Shown: positions 37,041-45,831 of the stretch, piece after piece
Layout: every line of letters begins with the position of its first letter
How positions within the stretch are numbered: position 1 is the stretch's first letter
The notes under the pieces: generated by a model
Told to the model about the DNA's origin: nothing
The model's input: only the letters and a program-made list of their open reading frames with translations
Database searches by the model: none
Origin: Planctomycetota bacterium
GTDB lineage: Bacteria; Planctomycetota; Phycisphaerae; Phycisphaerales; SM1A02
Reading direction: 5' to 3'
DNA: 64,000 bases
Assembly (NCBI GenBank): GCA_021414025.1
Contig: JAIOPG010000007.1
Span: forward strand, 118,008-182,007
Translations under genes and position numbers: made by a program

Positions 37041-37896
37041 CGGGATCCTCCAAGTGCCTGTGCACCGCAGCACCGTCGTAGCACTTTGGCATTACGCGAA
37101 TGAATGAGCTCCACTCCGAACGGGCATCCTCCGCTCGTGCTAGTCCCCGTCGAACCGCGCAGATGGTCACACGGTCGGCCGACTGGTCAACGATCTCCAC
37201 GGCGTTCCCCTCAATACTGGAGCCGGCCGGCAGAAATGCCAAGTCGCCAACGACAAGGTCCACGGGACGGTCCGACCAGTGCTTGTCCACGACAAAGACA
37301 TTCTCGGAAGTTGGGCGACCTGTGATTGTTTGGCGGATTGAATTCGCTTGGAACCCAACCAAGTGATCAAACACGGGACCAGCGATGGAGCGGATCGTCC
37401 AGCGGAGATGATGGACGAGTGTCTGATACCCAACGCCCAAATGCCCCGCGGCGATGAACACCTGCTCGGGCGTTGGCCTCGCCATCGACCATCCGCGTGA
37501 CCCGAATACGCGAGTCACCGCGGCTTGTGGCATCAACAAGTGTCCGCCGAAGAGGTTGGCGAGCATTTCCTCTGGGTCTTGTGCACGACTTCGACCGGCA
37601 CCCTCGATGTATTCATCGACTTTCGTGCCGTGCCCGAACACATGGTGCGCGATCTCGTGCGCACAAGTCGAGGATTGGTAGCCGGCGGGACGATCTGACC
37701 CAAGGACGATTGTCGGGTCGTCCCCTCCTGAGTACATTCCAGCCAAACTGGGAAGCGGCTTGTACCAGACCTCCACGTCCAGCTGTTCGGCGACATCAAC
37801 TGCGCACACAGCGTGGTCGGTGGGGATAGCGAGCCGTTTACGGAGTTCGATCGCGCGGCGGAGTGCGAGCCGGGCAACATCGATGGTGGCAAGCAT
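37030..37896 (-). CDS. ImmA/IrrE-family metallopeptidase
   Basis: 288 residues; start is ATG 37896 or the GTG one codon earlier, both overlapping the XRE stop. Zinc-peptidase motif HEIAHH (81-86) followed by a third ligand in EEMLANLFGGHLLMP, the standard ImmA/IrrE arrangement. The C-terminal 150 residues hold a second mixed domain of unknown role. ImmA/IrrE peptidases paired with an XRE repressor cleave the repressor upon a stress signal; the XRE gene is directly upstream in the same operon, so that role is likely here. Confidence 0.85.
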   Translation of the reverse strand: MLATIDVARLALRRAIELRKRLAIPTDHAVCAVDVAEQLDVEVWYKPLPSLAGMYSGGDDPTIVLGSDRPAGYQSSTCAHEIAHHVFGHGTKVDEYIEGAGRSRAQDPEEMLANLFGGHLLMPQAAVTRVFGSRGWSMARPTPEQVFIAAGHLGVGYQTLVHHLRWTIRSIAGPVFDHLVGFQANSIRQTITGRPTSENVFVVDKHWSDRPVDLVVGDLAFLPAGSSIEGNAVEIVDQSADRVTICAVRRGLARAEDARSEWSSFIRVMPKCYDGAAVHRHLEDPDEP

Positions 37897-38243
37897 CACG
37901 CGCCACCTTTCTTCCCGATCGCTGTGAGCAACTTGATCACGCGCTTGAGGTCGGCGGGCTTGAGCCGCCTGAGCTCTTTCGCCGCAAGCTCAAGCTGGGG
38001 ATCAACCGCTTCTTTGTCCGGGTCCTCTGTCTTCGTCAGCCAGGACACAGAAACGCGGTAATGCTGGGCGAAGAGTGGAAGTTCCTCCGCAGCCACGCGG
38101 CGCTGACCAGCCTCGATCTGGCTCATTGTTGGTCGGTGCCAACCCATTAGTTTGGCCACCTGGCCCTGGCTCAGGCCCGCTTGCTCCCGCGCAATGCGCA
38201 GGCGGTTTGCGATGGAATCACGTTGCATACCTGATGCGGACAT
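37896..38243 (-). CDS. XRE-family transcriptional regulator
   Basis: 115 residues from ATG 38243. Cro/C1-type helix-turn-helix at about 12-66: the recognition segment LSQGQVAKLMGWHRPTMSQI carries the usual Q-x-x-V-A-x-x-x-G-x-x-x-x-x-I-S-x-I spacing. The C-terminal part is helical and basic. Stop overlaps the ImmA-like start. Probable autorepressor acting on the palindrome over the -10 box upstream of the operon, released by the ImmA/IrrE-type peptidase. Confidence 0.85.
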   Translation of the reverse strand: MSASGMQRDSIANRLRIAREQAGLSQGQVAKLMGWHRPTMSQIEAGQRRVAAEELPLFAQHYRVSVSWLTKTEDPDKEAVDPQLELAAKELRRLKPADLKRVIKLLTAIGKKGGA

Positions 38244-38247
38244 CGGG

Positions 38248-38538
38248 TCAGGCCCCTTTCTTTGCCGGGGTCGGCTGTTGTGCACGCGCCCATGCCTTGA
38301 GTTCCCCAAGAGTTCGCATGCGATTCTCCCTCTCGTGCACCAGCGGATTGAAGTCGCCGGGAACGGTGATTCCGAGCCTTGCCTCCAAGTCACAGGCCAA
38401 CTCAACGCCATCCTGACTCGTGAGACCTGCTTGCATCAGGTTCGAGCCGTCACCAATGGAGGTCGGACGACCTCCTCTGTTCAGCAGTTCTCCTACGATC
38501 CTCTCAACTACCCGATCCGACTTAATGCCCTTGTTCAT
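38248..38538 (-). CDS. Acyl/peptidyl-carrier-protein-like small protein
   Basis: 96 residues. Helix 2 region reads MQAGLTSQDGVELACDLEAR, close to the carrier-protein pattern G-x-D-S-L-x-x-x-E-L; Ser41 would carry phosphopantetheine, although Asp and Leu of D-S-L are replaced by Thr and Gln. LGITVPGDF then fits helix 3. First gene of the island operon; AAAGGG precedes the ATG. A carrier protein here suggests that an acyl or amino-acyl group is loaded and transferred. That the group ends on a nucleotide is speculation. Confidence 0.6.
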   Translation of the reverse strand: MNKGIKSDRVVERIVGELLNRGGRPTSIGDGSNLMQAGLTSQDGVELACDLEARLGITVPGDFNPLVHERENRMRTLGELKAWARAQQPTPAKKGA

Positions 38539-38554
38539 AAGTACCCTTTCGTAT

Positions 38555-38571
38555 GGTAATCGAATCTTACC
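38555..38571. promoter_or_regulatory. Candidate XRE operator
   Basis: 17-base imperfect palindrome with 5-base arms GGTAA and TTACC separated by 7 bases, covering the -10 box of the island promoter. Typical in size and position for a Cro/C1-type autorepressor site. The protein that binds it is inferred. Confidence 0.45.
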
Positions 38572-38591
38572 ACACTGTTCGGCAAAGTCAA
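38564..38591 (-). promoter_or_regulatory. Sigma-70-like promoter of the island operon
   Basis: On the minus strand TTGACT (38586-38591) and TAAGAT (38564-38569) are spaced by 16 bases; the expected start lies about 20 bases before the ATG at 38538. The A+T-rich setting stands out from the GC-rich surroundings. Confidence 0.6.
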
Positions 38592-38780
38592 ATCGAGGAC
38601 AATGGCCTGTTTATCCCATCGTACTGCGCCGCGGCTTGACCCTCCTCGAACAGACCGCCCGTCCCTTGGGGAGGTGACGAGGCCGCTTCTAGAGCTTTTT
38701 TTGGAAAACCCCTCTCCCGATCTTCCTAAGTTGAACGTTGAGCATCCGAGCCCTTTTGCTCGCTTGAAGCCAAAGCACAT

Positions 38781-41654
38781 TCACTTTGAAACTTTGCGGG
38801 GCTTCTTTGCCTTGCCGGTTAATCCAAGCAAGGGTTGCTCCAGCTTCTGATACATGCTGAAAAGGAACTCCACCCTCTCACGTTCGCTTGTGAAGGGCTC
38901 CTTGCGGTAGCACTTGTCCACGGCACGGTCGAGCGCGTCGTGCGCCTTCACCAAGGCTGGCGGCATTGCGCTTGGGTCGTACAAATCCGCAAGTGTCTGA
39001 CCTTTGCATTGGAACCGCGTGTCGAGAACGGCTTTCGCGGCATCTTCAATCAACTTTCGTTTCGCATCCGTGAAATCCTGTGGGAATGGATAGTTGTTGT
39101 AGACAAGGGACACCGAATAACGATAGTCCGACTTGATGCGCCCACAGATCTGCTTCACCCACGCCATGTGCATGGTGGAAGTTAGGATTCCGAAATGAAA
39201 GAGTTTTGCATCAGCGATGACTAAGCAACTGTTGCTTGTAAGCGTGTCAGCTGGCAAGTATCCGATCGGAATGAATCGTCGCGTTTCAGATGTATGAAGC
39301 GGAATGAGCAGATACGGAGCTTTCGGAATGAACTCCACATGAAACCGCGTTGGCGTTCGAGCCAGATTCTGGGTCGGAAGACTTTTACTTGCCTCACGAA
39401 ATTTCCGCACCGCCGCGATACGCTCCATAACCAGCGGCATGGAACGCAATTCCGCCGGCTCCGTGTCGCCAAGCCAAAGGCACCAGCGCGGCACATTTGA
39501 AATGAATTCGTCCGCGCCCATGAATCGGCGGAAGTACTTCGCCGACTTCGGCTCCTGGGCAATAAAAGCGTCACGCTCCTTCAAGGTAAAGAGATAGTTG
39601 CTGTCGTCAATTGGCTTGTTGCCAACCCCCGCCTCCGGAACTTTGCAAAGCGGCGTCGACCGGTTCGTGATGACAATGTCTCCACCTTCGACCAAATAGG
39701 GACTGATGTTCTTCGCCTGCACAACCAGGGGATTGGACGTTTCATAGTCCGTGATGCGCCGCTCCGTCGGGACCCCCTGCCCAAACCCAATGATGACGAC
39801 ATGGACATGCGCCGCTCCACGAGCCTCGCTCTCCCAGGGGAATGTGCGGTGGGCAAAGTGAATCTTGATGCCGCGCTTGAAGAGTTCGCCCCACAGCACG
39901 CCCACCTGCTCGCCGTGGCTGATGCTGTTGGTGGAAACGAAGGCACATCGAATCGGCGTGCCCTTGATGTAATCGCTGGATTTGAGATACCAACCCGACA
40001 CATAGTCAAGCAGGCCGCCGCTCTTGATGCCATCGGTCACCCGCTCCATGTCCTTGGATTGATCCGCCGAAAGAAGCTTGGCCCCGACGAATGGCGGATT
40101 GCCCATGATGAAGGAGCAGCGCGACGCCGGAAGGACTTGGTTCCAGTCCAGTTGAAGCGCGTTTCCAAGTTGAATCTTGGCGACATTTCGCAGCGGCAGG
40201 CGCGAGAATGAAATTCCATGCAGAATCTTTTGATCTTCCTGGCGCTCCGCAAGGATCAAGGCGACTTCCGCAATTCGCGCGGGCCACTCGCCGATCTCAA
40301 TGCCATGCATTTGGCTTGGCGAAACCTTGAGCTTTTGTGGGTCCAAATTACGGCCGTGCCTTTTGACATCCCCCTTTTTCTTGCGCTCATACTGCGACAA
40401 TCGCTCAAGGCATTCATGCTCGAGTCGTCGCAAGTTCTTGTAGGCGCACACGAGAAAGTTTCCACAACCACAGGCCGGATCCAGAAACTGAAGCGAGGAA
40501 ATTTTTTCATGGAATTTCACAAGCCGATTCGGTTCGTTTCCGCACCCCTCTAATTCCCGTTCCAATTCGTCCAGAAACAAGGATCGAATGACTTTCATGA
40601 TGTCCGCTTCGGAGGTGTAGTGCGCACCGACCTGCCGCCGCTCGCCCCTCTCCATGACGCATTGAAAAAGGCTTCCGAAGACCGCAGGCGATATCTGCGA
40701 CCAATCAAAGTCACAACAGCGCACCAAGGCGTCACGCATGGCGCTATTGAAATTTGTAAACCCTAAATCTTCCTTGAACAGGTCGCCATTGACATACGGC
40801 AGGTTCTCGAACAGGGGCGGCGGGCTTGGGTTGCGCTTGCCTTCCTGGGTTGGAGTGTCGAGCACGCGAAATGCATGGGCCAGCATGGCACCCAAATCCG
40901 AGCCGTCTTCGCGCGTGGATTTGACGATGTCGTAAAAATCGTTGTCCTGGAAAATATCAGTGTCTTCGGCGAACAAACAGAACAAGCATCGAACCAAGAA
41001 TTGCTGGAGTTGATGTCCTTGGTATCCCCCCGCCTCCAATGCATCATGCAACTTGCCCAGGACTTCAACAGCCTTGATGTTGATGCCAACTTCGTGCTCC
41101 GGCCGCTCGGCTTTCTTGCCGGCGATGAACATCAGAGCATCGATGTTCTTCGGCAAGTCGATGGTCTTGAAATTGGCAAGCGGTTCTTTGAGACCATCGG
41201 ATTCCAGGTCGTAGACCCGAATTCGTTCGAAGTCGCTGATGACCAAGTATCGGGGTGCTTCGTGCGGTCTACCTTCACGTGCGAAGCACTGCACATAGTC
41301 AACTGCTTGTTTCAGAGCCTTGGCAAATTCGCTTTTTGAGCACCCCCTGCTCTTCTGCTCGGCGATCATGACGCCGGGGTAGAAGACATCAATGGCGGAT
41401 GTGTAGCCCTTGAGATTAGGAATCGGCTCCTCAAATGTTGCCACCAACTTTCGGTCGATGCCATACACCTTGAATAGTTCCGCCCACCAAGTCTGCTTAT
41501 GACTTTCTTCTTTGGTTGGTTTGATCCCGTTATTGCCCTCCCATACTTGGGCAAATCGCTTTGCTGCCTCTTTCATCTGAGCCCTAGTCAGAGGCCGCTG
41601 GTCTCCTGAAGAATCGTTGAGGGGCATGGGTGCGGAAAGACTAACATCGGCCAC
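38781..41654 (-). CDS. MmeI-like type IIL restriction-modification enzyme
   Basis: 957 residues, near the 919 of MmeI. An N-terminal nuclease motif Asp89, Glu99 and Lys101 (D-x9-E-Q-K) is present, then a helical spacer, motif I DPACGCGNFL (about 405-414), motif IV NPPFVG (about 525-530) and a long C-terminal target-recognition region (570-900). Cleavage and adenine methylation would be in one chain. Its base composition is lower in GC than its neighbours and resembles the island operon. Reads in the same direction as the seven-gene operon but ends 242 bases before it, with its own promoter region upstream. Confidence 0.82.
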   Translation of the reverse strand: MADVSLSAPMPLNDSSGDQRPLTRAQMKEAAKRFAQVWEGNNGIKPTKEESHKQTWWAELFKVYGIDRKLVATFEEPIPNLKGYTSAIDVFYPGVMIAEQKSRGCSKSEFAKALKQAVDYVQCFAREGRPHEAPRYLVISDFERIRVYDLESDGLKEPLANFKTIDLPKNIDALMFIAGKKAERPEHEVGINIKAVEVLGKLHDALEAGGYQGHQLQQFLVRCLFCLFAEDTDIFQDNDFYDIVKSTREDGSDLGAMLAHAFRVLDTPTQEGKRNPSPPPLFENLPYVNGDLFKEDLGFTNFNSAMRDALVRCCDFDWSQISPAVFGSLFQCVMERGERRQVGAHYTSEADIMKVIRSLFLDELERELEGCGNEPNRLVKFHEKISSLQFLDPACGCGNFLVCAYKNLRRLEHECLERLSQYERKKKGDVKRHGRNLDPQKLKVSPSQMHGIEIGEWPARIAEVALILAERQEDQKILHGISFSRLPLRNVAKIQLGNALQLDWNQVLPASRCSFIMGNPPFVGAKLLSADQSKDMERVTDGIKSGGLLDYVSGWYLKSSDYIKGTPIRCAFVSTNSISHGEQVGVLWGELFKRGIKIHFAHRTFPWESEARGAAHVHVVIIGFGQGVPTERRITDYETSNPLVVQAKNISPYLVEGGDIVITNRSTPLCKVPEAGVGNKPIDDSNYLFTLKERDAFIAQEPKSAKYFRRFMGADEFISNVPRWCLWLGDTEPAELRSMPLVMERIAAVRKFREASKSLPTQNLARTPTRFHVEFIPKAPYLLIPLHTSETRRFIPIGYLPADTLTSNSCLVIADAKLFHFGILTSTMHMAWVKQICGRIKSDYRYSVSLVYNNYPFPQDFTDAKRKLIEDAAKAVLDTRFQCKGQTLADLYDPSAMPPALVKAHDALDRAVDKCYRKEPFTSERERVEFLFSMYQKLEQPLLGLTGKAKKPRKVSK

Positions 41655-41712
41655 CTCTTCATTTTGAATTGCTCGTCATACGATCGTGCAATCGCCGATT
41701 GCTTCAGCCCAC

Positions 41713-42762
41713 TCACGGATACGGAAACTGCTTCAGGATGATCCCGACATTGCCCCCGGTCTGATACTGGGCCGCGCGATAGACCTGGCAGATTTCCTTG
41801 GTCTGCTCGACCAGATTGGCGGCGGGATAGCTTCCCGTGCAACCCGGCTGGTCGCGACTGATGCAATTGTCGCAGCCGAATGGATAGACCCCCACCGTTC
41901 CATGTCCGGCTCCATAGGGCAGCGTCGCGTTGCGATCGCCGCTGAAGGTCGGCGCCGCGCCAGGGTTGTTGGCAATCGACGGCACCGGAATGAGCTGGTT
42001 CGCGCCAAAGGTTCCCCAGTTGGGCACCGTCGTCTGCGCGGGGAACAGATATCCGCTGGTGCTGAAGAAGTACGGGTAGTGTCCGTTCGGCGGCGCCATC
42101 GACAGATTGCCCGCGGGAATCGGCAGCGTCATCTCCCAGAGTGCGTTGACGCCGTTCACTTCGCTGATGTCGACGACCTCGCCGCCCAAGTACCGCGAGT
42201 CCACATTCAGCGTGACCTCCGCGAAGGTGGCCCCGATGCCGACCCCCTGCGTGACATCGGTGATGCACTGGCTGTTGTTGGTGCCGGCCGTGCCGTTGAC
42301 ATAGAAGTTCGCAGAGAAGGTCAGATGCGGCGCGAAGGACGCCGTGTTTCCCGCATTCAGGAAGAAGTGGCCCTGTGTCGCCGTGCCCATCGGGCCGTTG
42401 GTCGGCGTGATCACCCCCTCGCCCGACGCGAAACTTCCCGTGAACGCCACCTGGCCCAAGTTGAAAATCTCTTCCGAGTGCGGGTAGCTGGGATTGGACA
42501 CCGAGACCGGCGTGAGCACGATGTAGAAGTATTGCCGCTGCGCCGTGGCATTCTTCACCGACACGGTCGTGAATTGCGCAGGCAGGCCGCCCAGAATCGA
42601 GGGGCGGAAGATTTCCTCTGCAGGAGCGGGGTCCCCCGCCGGAATGGCCGAACCGCCGCCCACCTGCTGCTTCGGCGGAACGGGCGGTTTGACTGAAGCG
42701 GCTCCCGCCAAGACTGCCATCACCACCACGCCGAACAAACCCAAACTGCGCATTGACTGCAT
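41713..42762 (-). CDS. Secreted protein of unknown function
   Basis: 349 residues from ATG 42762 (AGGAG upstream; a GTG one codon earlier is possible). Signal peptide (1-22), then a beta-rich region with Asn/Gly/Thr-rich strands and a C-terminal Cys cluster (CDNCISRDQPGCTGSYP then C in KEICQVY) that probably forms disulfides. No family recognised. Separated from the island by 58 bases. Confidence 0.6.
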   Translation of the reverse strand: MQSMRSLGLFGVVVMAVLAGAASVKPPVPPKQQVGGGSAIPAGDPAPAEEIFRPSILGGLPAQFTTVSVKNATAQRQYFYIVLTPVSVSNPSYPHSEEIFNLGQVAFTGSFASGEGVITPTNGPMGTATQGHFFLNAGNTASFAPHLTFSANFYVNGTAGTNNSQCITDVTQGVGIGATFAEVTLNVDSRYLGGEVVDISEVNGVNALWEMTLPIPAGNLSMAPPNGHYPYFFSTSGYLFPAQTTVPNWGTFGANQLIPVPSIANNPGAAPTFSGDRNATLPYGAGHGTVGVYPFGCDNCISRDQPGCTGSYPAANLVEQTKEICQVYRAAQYQTGGNVGIILKQFPYP

Positions 42763-42867
42763 CACATCATTCTCCTTGCGGGCGAGCGTATGCGACGGGC
42801 CATGCCGGATTCAAGGGGTCATCATTGAATCCCTTCGTTGGGATTCGCGCACATCGAGCGGCGATTC

Positions 42868-43779
42868 CTACTTGCCCTGCAATTTCCTCAGATAGCTGCC
42901 GCAATAGGTGGAGCCGCTGCGCGCGTCCAGATGCGTGAGGATGTGCAGACACAGATCGGGCGACTTGATGATGTCGGCGCAGAGCACCGCGAACTTGCCG
43001 AGCTTGTCCGGGCTCAGCTCATCCAGTTTCATCCAATCGCGCACATAGGTCGCGTCGGACCAGAGGCATTGATTCAGCCCCTGCATGGGATTCGCGTCGA
43101 CCACCAACGGCTTGAAGCAGCGGCTGCCGAACATCGGAAACGCGTGGAAGGCGAATCCCTGGCTGCGCATAAAGATGTCGACATCGGCGAAGAGCGGCTG
43201 ATTCTCGTACATCGGAACGAACTCCACCTCGACCTGAACCACGGTGGCGTCCTTGAGCACGCGCTGGGCGTTTTGCAAAACGCTCAGCTCGGAGCCCTGG
43301 ATGTCGAGTTTGATGAAGTCGACATCGCCGATGCCCTGCACATCGTCCAGGCGCGTGGTCTGCACAGGATGCTCCGCGACGGGGGTCGTGAGCTCGTGGA
43401 GCATGTTGAATTTCTCCAGCAGCTTGGTGTTGGGCCGGAAGAGCGAGCCGGTTGCGACCCAGTTGGTCTCGTAGTAGGTGGCGGCTTTCCCGTCGCCGAT
43501 GAAGTAGGGGAAGAACTGGTGCGGGGGGCCGAACATCTGGCGGAGCTTTTCGCACGCGGCTTCATTGGGCTCGAAGCCGATGAGCCGTCCCAGACCACTG
43601 GTGAGCAATTCCTTGTAGGGCGGATCCGTCCCGACATGGCTGGCGCCGATGTCAAGAATGCCGATCGGAGTCGTCGGCTTGAAGAGTGGCGAGAACGAAA
43701 TGGGATCCGCGGCTGATGTCACCGGCGCATGGTACTGGTGCACGCAGACGAGCTGCGCCGCGCGACGATGACGGCGCAT
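42868..43779 (-). CDS. FkbM-family SAM methyltransferase
   Basis: 303 residues from ATG 43779; the start is uncertain and a GTG at 43722 would be shorter. SAM-binding motif GILDIGASHVG, then FEPNEAACEKL (acidic residue that binds SAM ribose) and FIKLDIQGSELSVL, the FkbM signature with the conserved Asp-Ile-x-Gly-x-E. Substrates in the family are hydroxyl groups on sugars or polyketides; the target here is unknown. The C-terminal 90 residues hold several Trp and Cys. Confidence 0.82.
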   Translation of the reverse strand: MRRHRRAAQLVCVHQYHAPVTSAADPISFSPLFKPTTPIGILDIGASHVGTDPPYKELLTSGLGRLIGFEPNEAACEKLRQMFGPPHQFFPYFIGDGKAATYYETNWVATGSLFRPNTKLLEKFNMLHELTTPVAEHPVQTTRLDDVQGIGDVDFIKLDIQGSELSVLQNAQRVLKDATVVQVEVEFVPMYENQPLFADVDIFMRSQGFAFHAFPMFGSRCFKPLVVDANPMQGLNQCLWSDATYVRDWMKLDELSPDKLGKFAVLCADIIKSPDLCLHILTHLDARSGSTYCGSYLRKLQGK

Positions 43780-43957
43780 CGAACCTGCGTGAATTCGCTC
43801 AGCCGACAGGCATTTATCGGCTTGCGCCGGGCCCAATTCGGTTTATTCCGTTTTCAATGTGCGGCAAATTCCTTCTGATCGCGGCCCCCACGCGGATGCA
43901 ATGCGATTCTGCACATGCGACCGGCTGATGCCGTCTATGAACACCTGCGATTAATTC

Positions 43958-44548
43958 ATGTCCACCACACCTCTCAAGATCCTTTGCAGTTTCACCGCCG
44001 GCGTCGCCCTGTTCTGCGCGGCCCGAAGCGAGGCGGGCTTCTACATTTCCACCGGCCAGATGGGCGCCCAGGTGCAGTGCGACACGAACCACACGCAATC
44101 ATGGACCTTTCATGTCACCCAGGATGTCTCCGATGTAATGGGCGCGAGCCTGGTCATGAAGCGCGGTTCGCAGACCAGCGCCGGCATCACGTTCCGGATC
44201 AATGAGATCACGCTGAACGACGACGTGGCCAGCGCTACCACACTGCTTTCAGTCACCCTGGGCAGCTCCGCGTTCTCGCAACAGTTCAACAATGTGGTTT
44301 TCCAAGCGGCTCCGATCACGCTGCGGGCCGGGCACACCTACACGGCCGTGCTGTCCTCCACGGCGCCCAATCAACAGAGCAAGGCCTACTTCATCAAGCG
44401 AGCCGATCTTTCGTGGACCGATGCCGGCGGCTCTGCAACGACGACCAGCGGCTTCATCGAACCGGGCGCGGCTCCCGTGCCTGCGCCGGGAGCCGCCCTG
44501 CTACTGGCGTTTGGCGTGATGAACCACCGGCGGCGCGTCATCGCGTAA
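43958..44548 (+). CDS. PEP-CTERM-type secreted protein
   Basis: 196 residues. Signal peptide (1-27), a beta-sandwich-like domain (choice-of-anchor type) to about 165, and a C-terminal sorting signal VPAPGAALLLAFG followed by NHRRRVIA. This planctomycete variant (Val-Pro-Ala-Pro-Gly) is presumed to be processed by an exosortase. No exosortase is in the window. Confidence 0.7.
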   Translation: MSTTPLKILCSFTAGVALFCAARSEAGFYISTGQMGAQVQCDTNHTQSWTFHVTQDVSDVMGASLVMKRGSQTSAGITFRINEITLNDDVASATTLLSVTLGSSAFSQQFNNVVFQAAPITLRAGHTYTAVLSSTAPNQQSKAYFIKRADLSWTDAGGSATTTSGFIEPGAAPVPAPGAALLLAFGVMNHRRRVIA

Positions 44549-44632
44549 GCGTGCTCGCACTCGAGTGCACTGTCGTGCCTCACCGTTTGGCGCCAAGGCC
44601 GTTGAGCCTCCGCGATATAGTGCGTGCGTCCC

Positions 44633-45139
44633 ATGCCCCCGCTTCCCGAACAACTCCTGAGCGAACTGGCGGCCAAGGTCGCGGCGATTGAGTCCGCCGA
44701 CGCCGCCGGCGCCGGCCCGCACTGGGGCGGCGTGCACAAGCTGCTGCTCAAGGCCAAGGTCGACCCCAACGCCATCATGCGCCTGGTCGGCTCGCGCGAC
44801 GTGACCGAACTGAAGCACGTGCTGGCCCGCCTGCGCGGCGAGGAGATCGCCTCCGAGACCATCGCGCCGCCGCCCTCCGCCCCCGTGGTCGACCCGGCGG
44901 TCATGCAAAGCGCGCTCAAGACCTTCCGCCGCCGCGTGAAGTTCGCCCAGCTCGACGCCGAGTCAAAGCTGGGCGTCGGACCCATGAGCGGCGGATCGAA
45001 GCACAAGATCGAGGCGATGATTCCGCCGCGCGAATTCCCGATGGATGTGTGGGAGGCTCTGGTGCACGCGGGCAAGCTGCGCCGCGAAGGCCAGGGCTTC
45101 TACTCGCTGGTCGACGACAACAGCCAAGTGCATTGGTGA
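44633..45139 (+). CDS. Hypothetical soluble protein
   Basis: 168 residues from ATG 44633; an in-frame GTG lies at 44624. Two helical blocks: residues 1-70 (LPEQLLSELAAKVAAIE and VTELKHVLARLRGEE) and 85-168 with KHKIEAMIPPREFPMDVWEAL. No family, membrane segment or signal peptide recognised. Good coding character and strand-specific codon bias favour a real gene. Confidence 0.55.
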   Translation: MPPLPEQLLSELAAKVAAIESADAAGAGPHWGGVHKLLLKAKVDPNAIMRLVGSRDVTELKHVLARLRGEEIASETIAPPPSAPVVDPAVMQSALKTFRRRVKFAQLDAESKLGVGPMSGGSKHKIEAMIPPREFPMDVWEALVHAGKLRREGQGFYSLVDDNSQVHW

Positions 45140-45196
45140 GCCGTCCCTCGCGAGCGCGTCGCGAATGAACGCTGAGACTTCCGAATCCCAGGTCGC

Positions 45197-45685
45197 TCAG
45201 TTGGCGCTGGGCTGAGGCGGCGGCGTCGGCACGCCATCTCGCTTGCGAGGTTGACGCATCGGCTTGTCGCCGTCGGGCCCGCGATTGTTGTCGCGGAATT
45301 GATCGGCACGTGGGCCATCATTGTTGCCGTGACCTTGCGGGTCGCCTTGCATCTGGCCGTCCTGACCATTCTGCATCGGACGGTTCATCGGTCCGCCCTG
45401 CGCCCGCATGCGCTGGTCGAATTGCCCCATCATGTTTCGTGGAGCCATGGTTCGGCGGCCCTGCACTTTTCGACCCACGACGAACGCCAGCATCATGAGC
45501 GCGATGAAAAGCGCCACCCACAGGCAGAAGAGCATCCGCTTGGTGGTCGTCTCCAATTTCTGAAGGCGGCTTCCGCATTGGCAATCCGGCCCGCACCCGG
45601 GTCCGCAGGAAGCGGCTTTGCAGATCGAAGCACGGTGGGCGTCGGTCTCGGCGTGTGCGGCGGCGGATGAGTTCGGGTCGGACAT
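45197..45685 (-). CDS. Small membrane protein with Cys-rich N-terminus
   Basis: 162 residues from ATG 45685, preceded by AAAGGA. CKAASCGPGCGPDCQCG (about 22-38) is a Cys-rich motif likely to bind metal; a membrane helix (about 53-70) follows; the tail is Asn/Gln/Gly/Arg-rich (FDQRMRAQGGPMNRPMQN) and probably disordered. No family recognised. Confidence 0.5.
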   Translation of the reverse strand: MSDPNSSAAAHAETDAHRASICKAASCGPGCGPDCQCGSRLQKLETTTKRMLFCLWVALFIALMMLAFVVGRKVQGRRTMAPRNMMGQFDQRMRAQGGPMNRPMQNGQDGQMQGDPQGHGNNDGPRADQFRDNNRGPDGDKPMRQPRKRDGVPTPPPQPSAN

Positions 45686-45831
45686 TGGTGTTCCTTTCGA
45701 GGAAGTCAGCGGAGCAGCGAAAATCCTAGCATGCCTTGATTCAAATCCCAACGCGCGTCGAGGCGCGAGCGGGACTCTTTTCAACGGGAGCGGGCCGCCT
45801 TCATTGCGGCCACATGGGCAAACGCACGCGA

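Noticed and set aside
38747-38762. Stem CGAGC/GCTCG as terminator of the MmeI-like gene
   Set aside because: Only 5 pairs and no T-run; too weak to list as a feature.
38535-38780. 81-codon minus-strand frame between the MmeI-like gene and the operon
   Set aside because: It covers the promoter and operator of the operon and has no coding signal.
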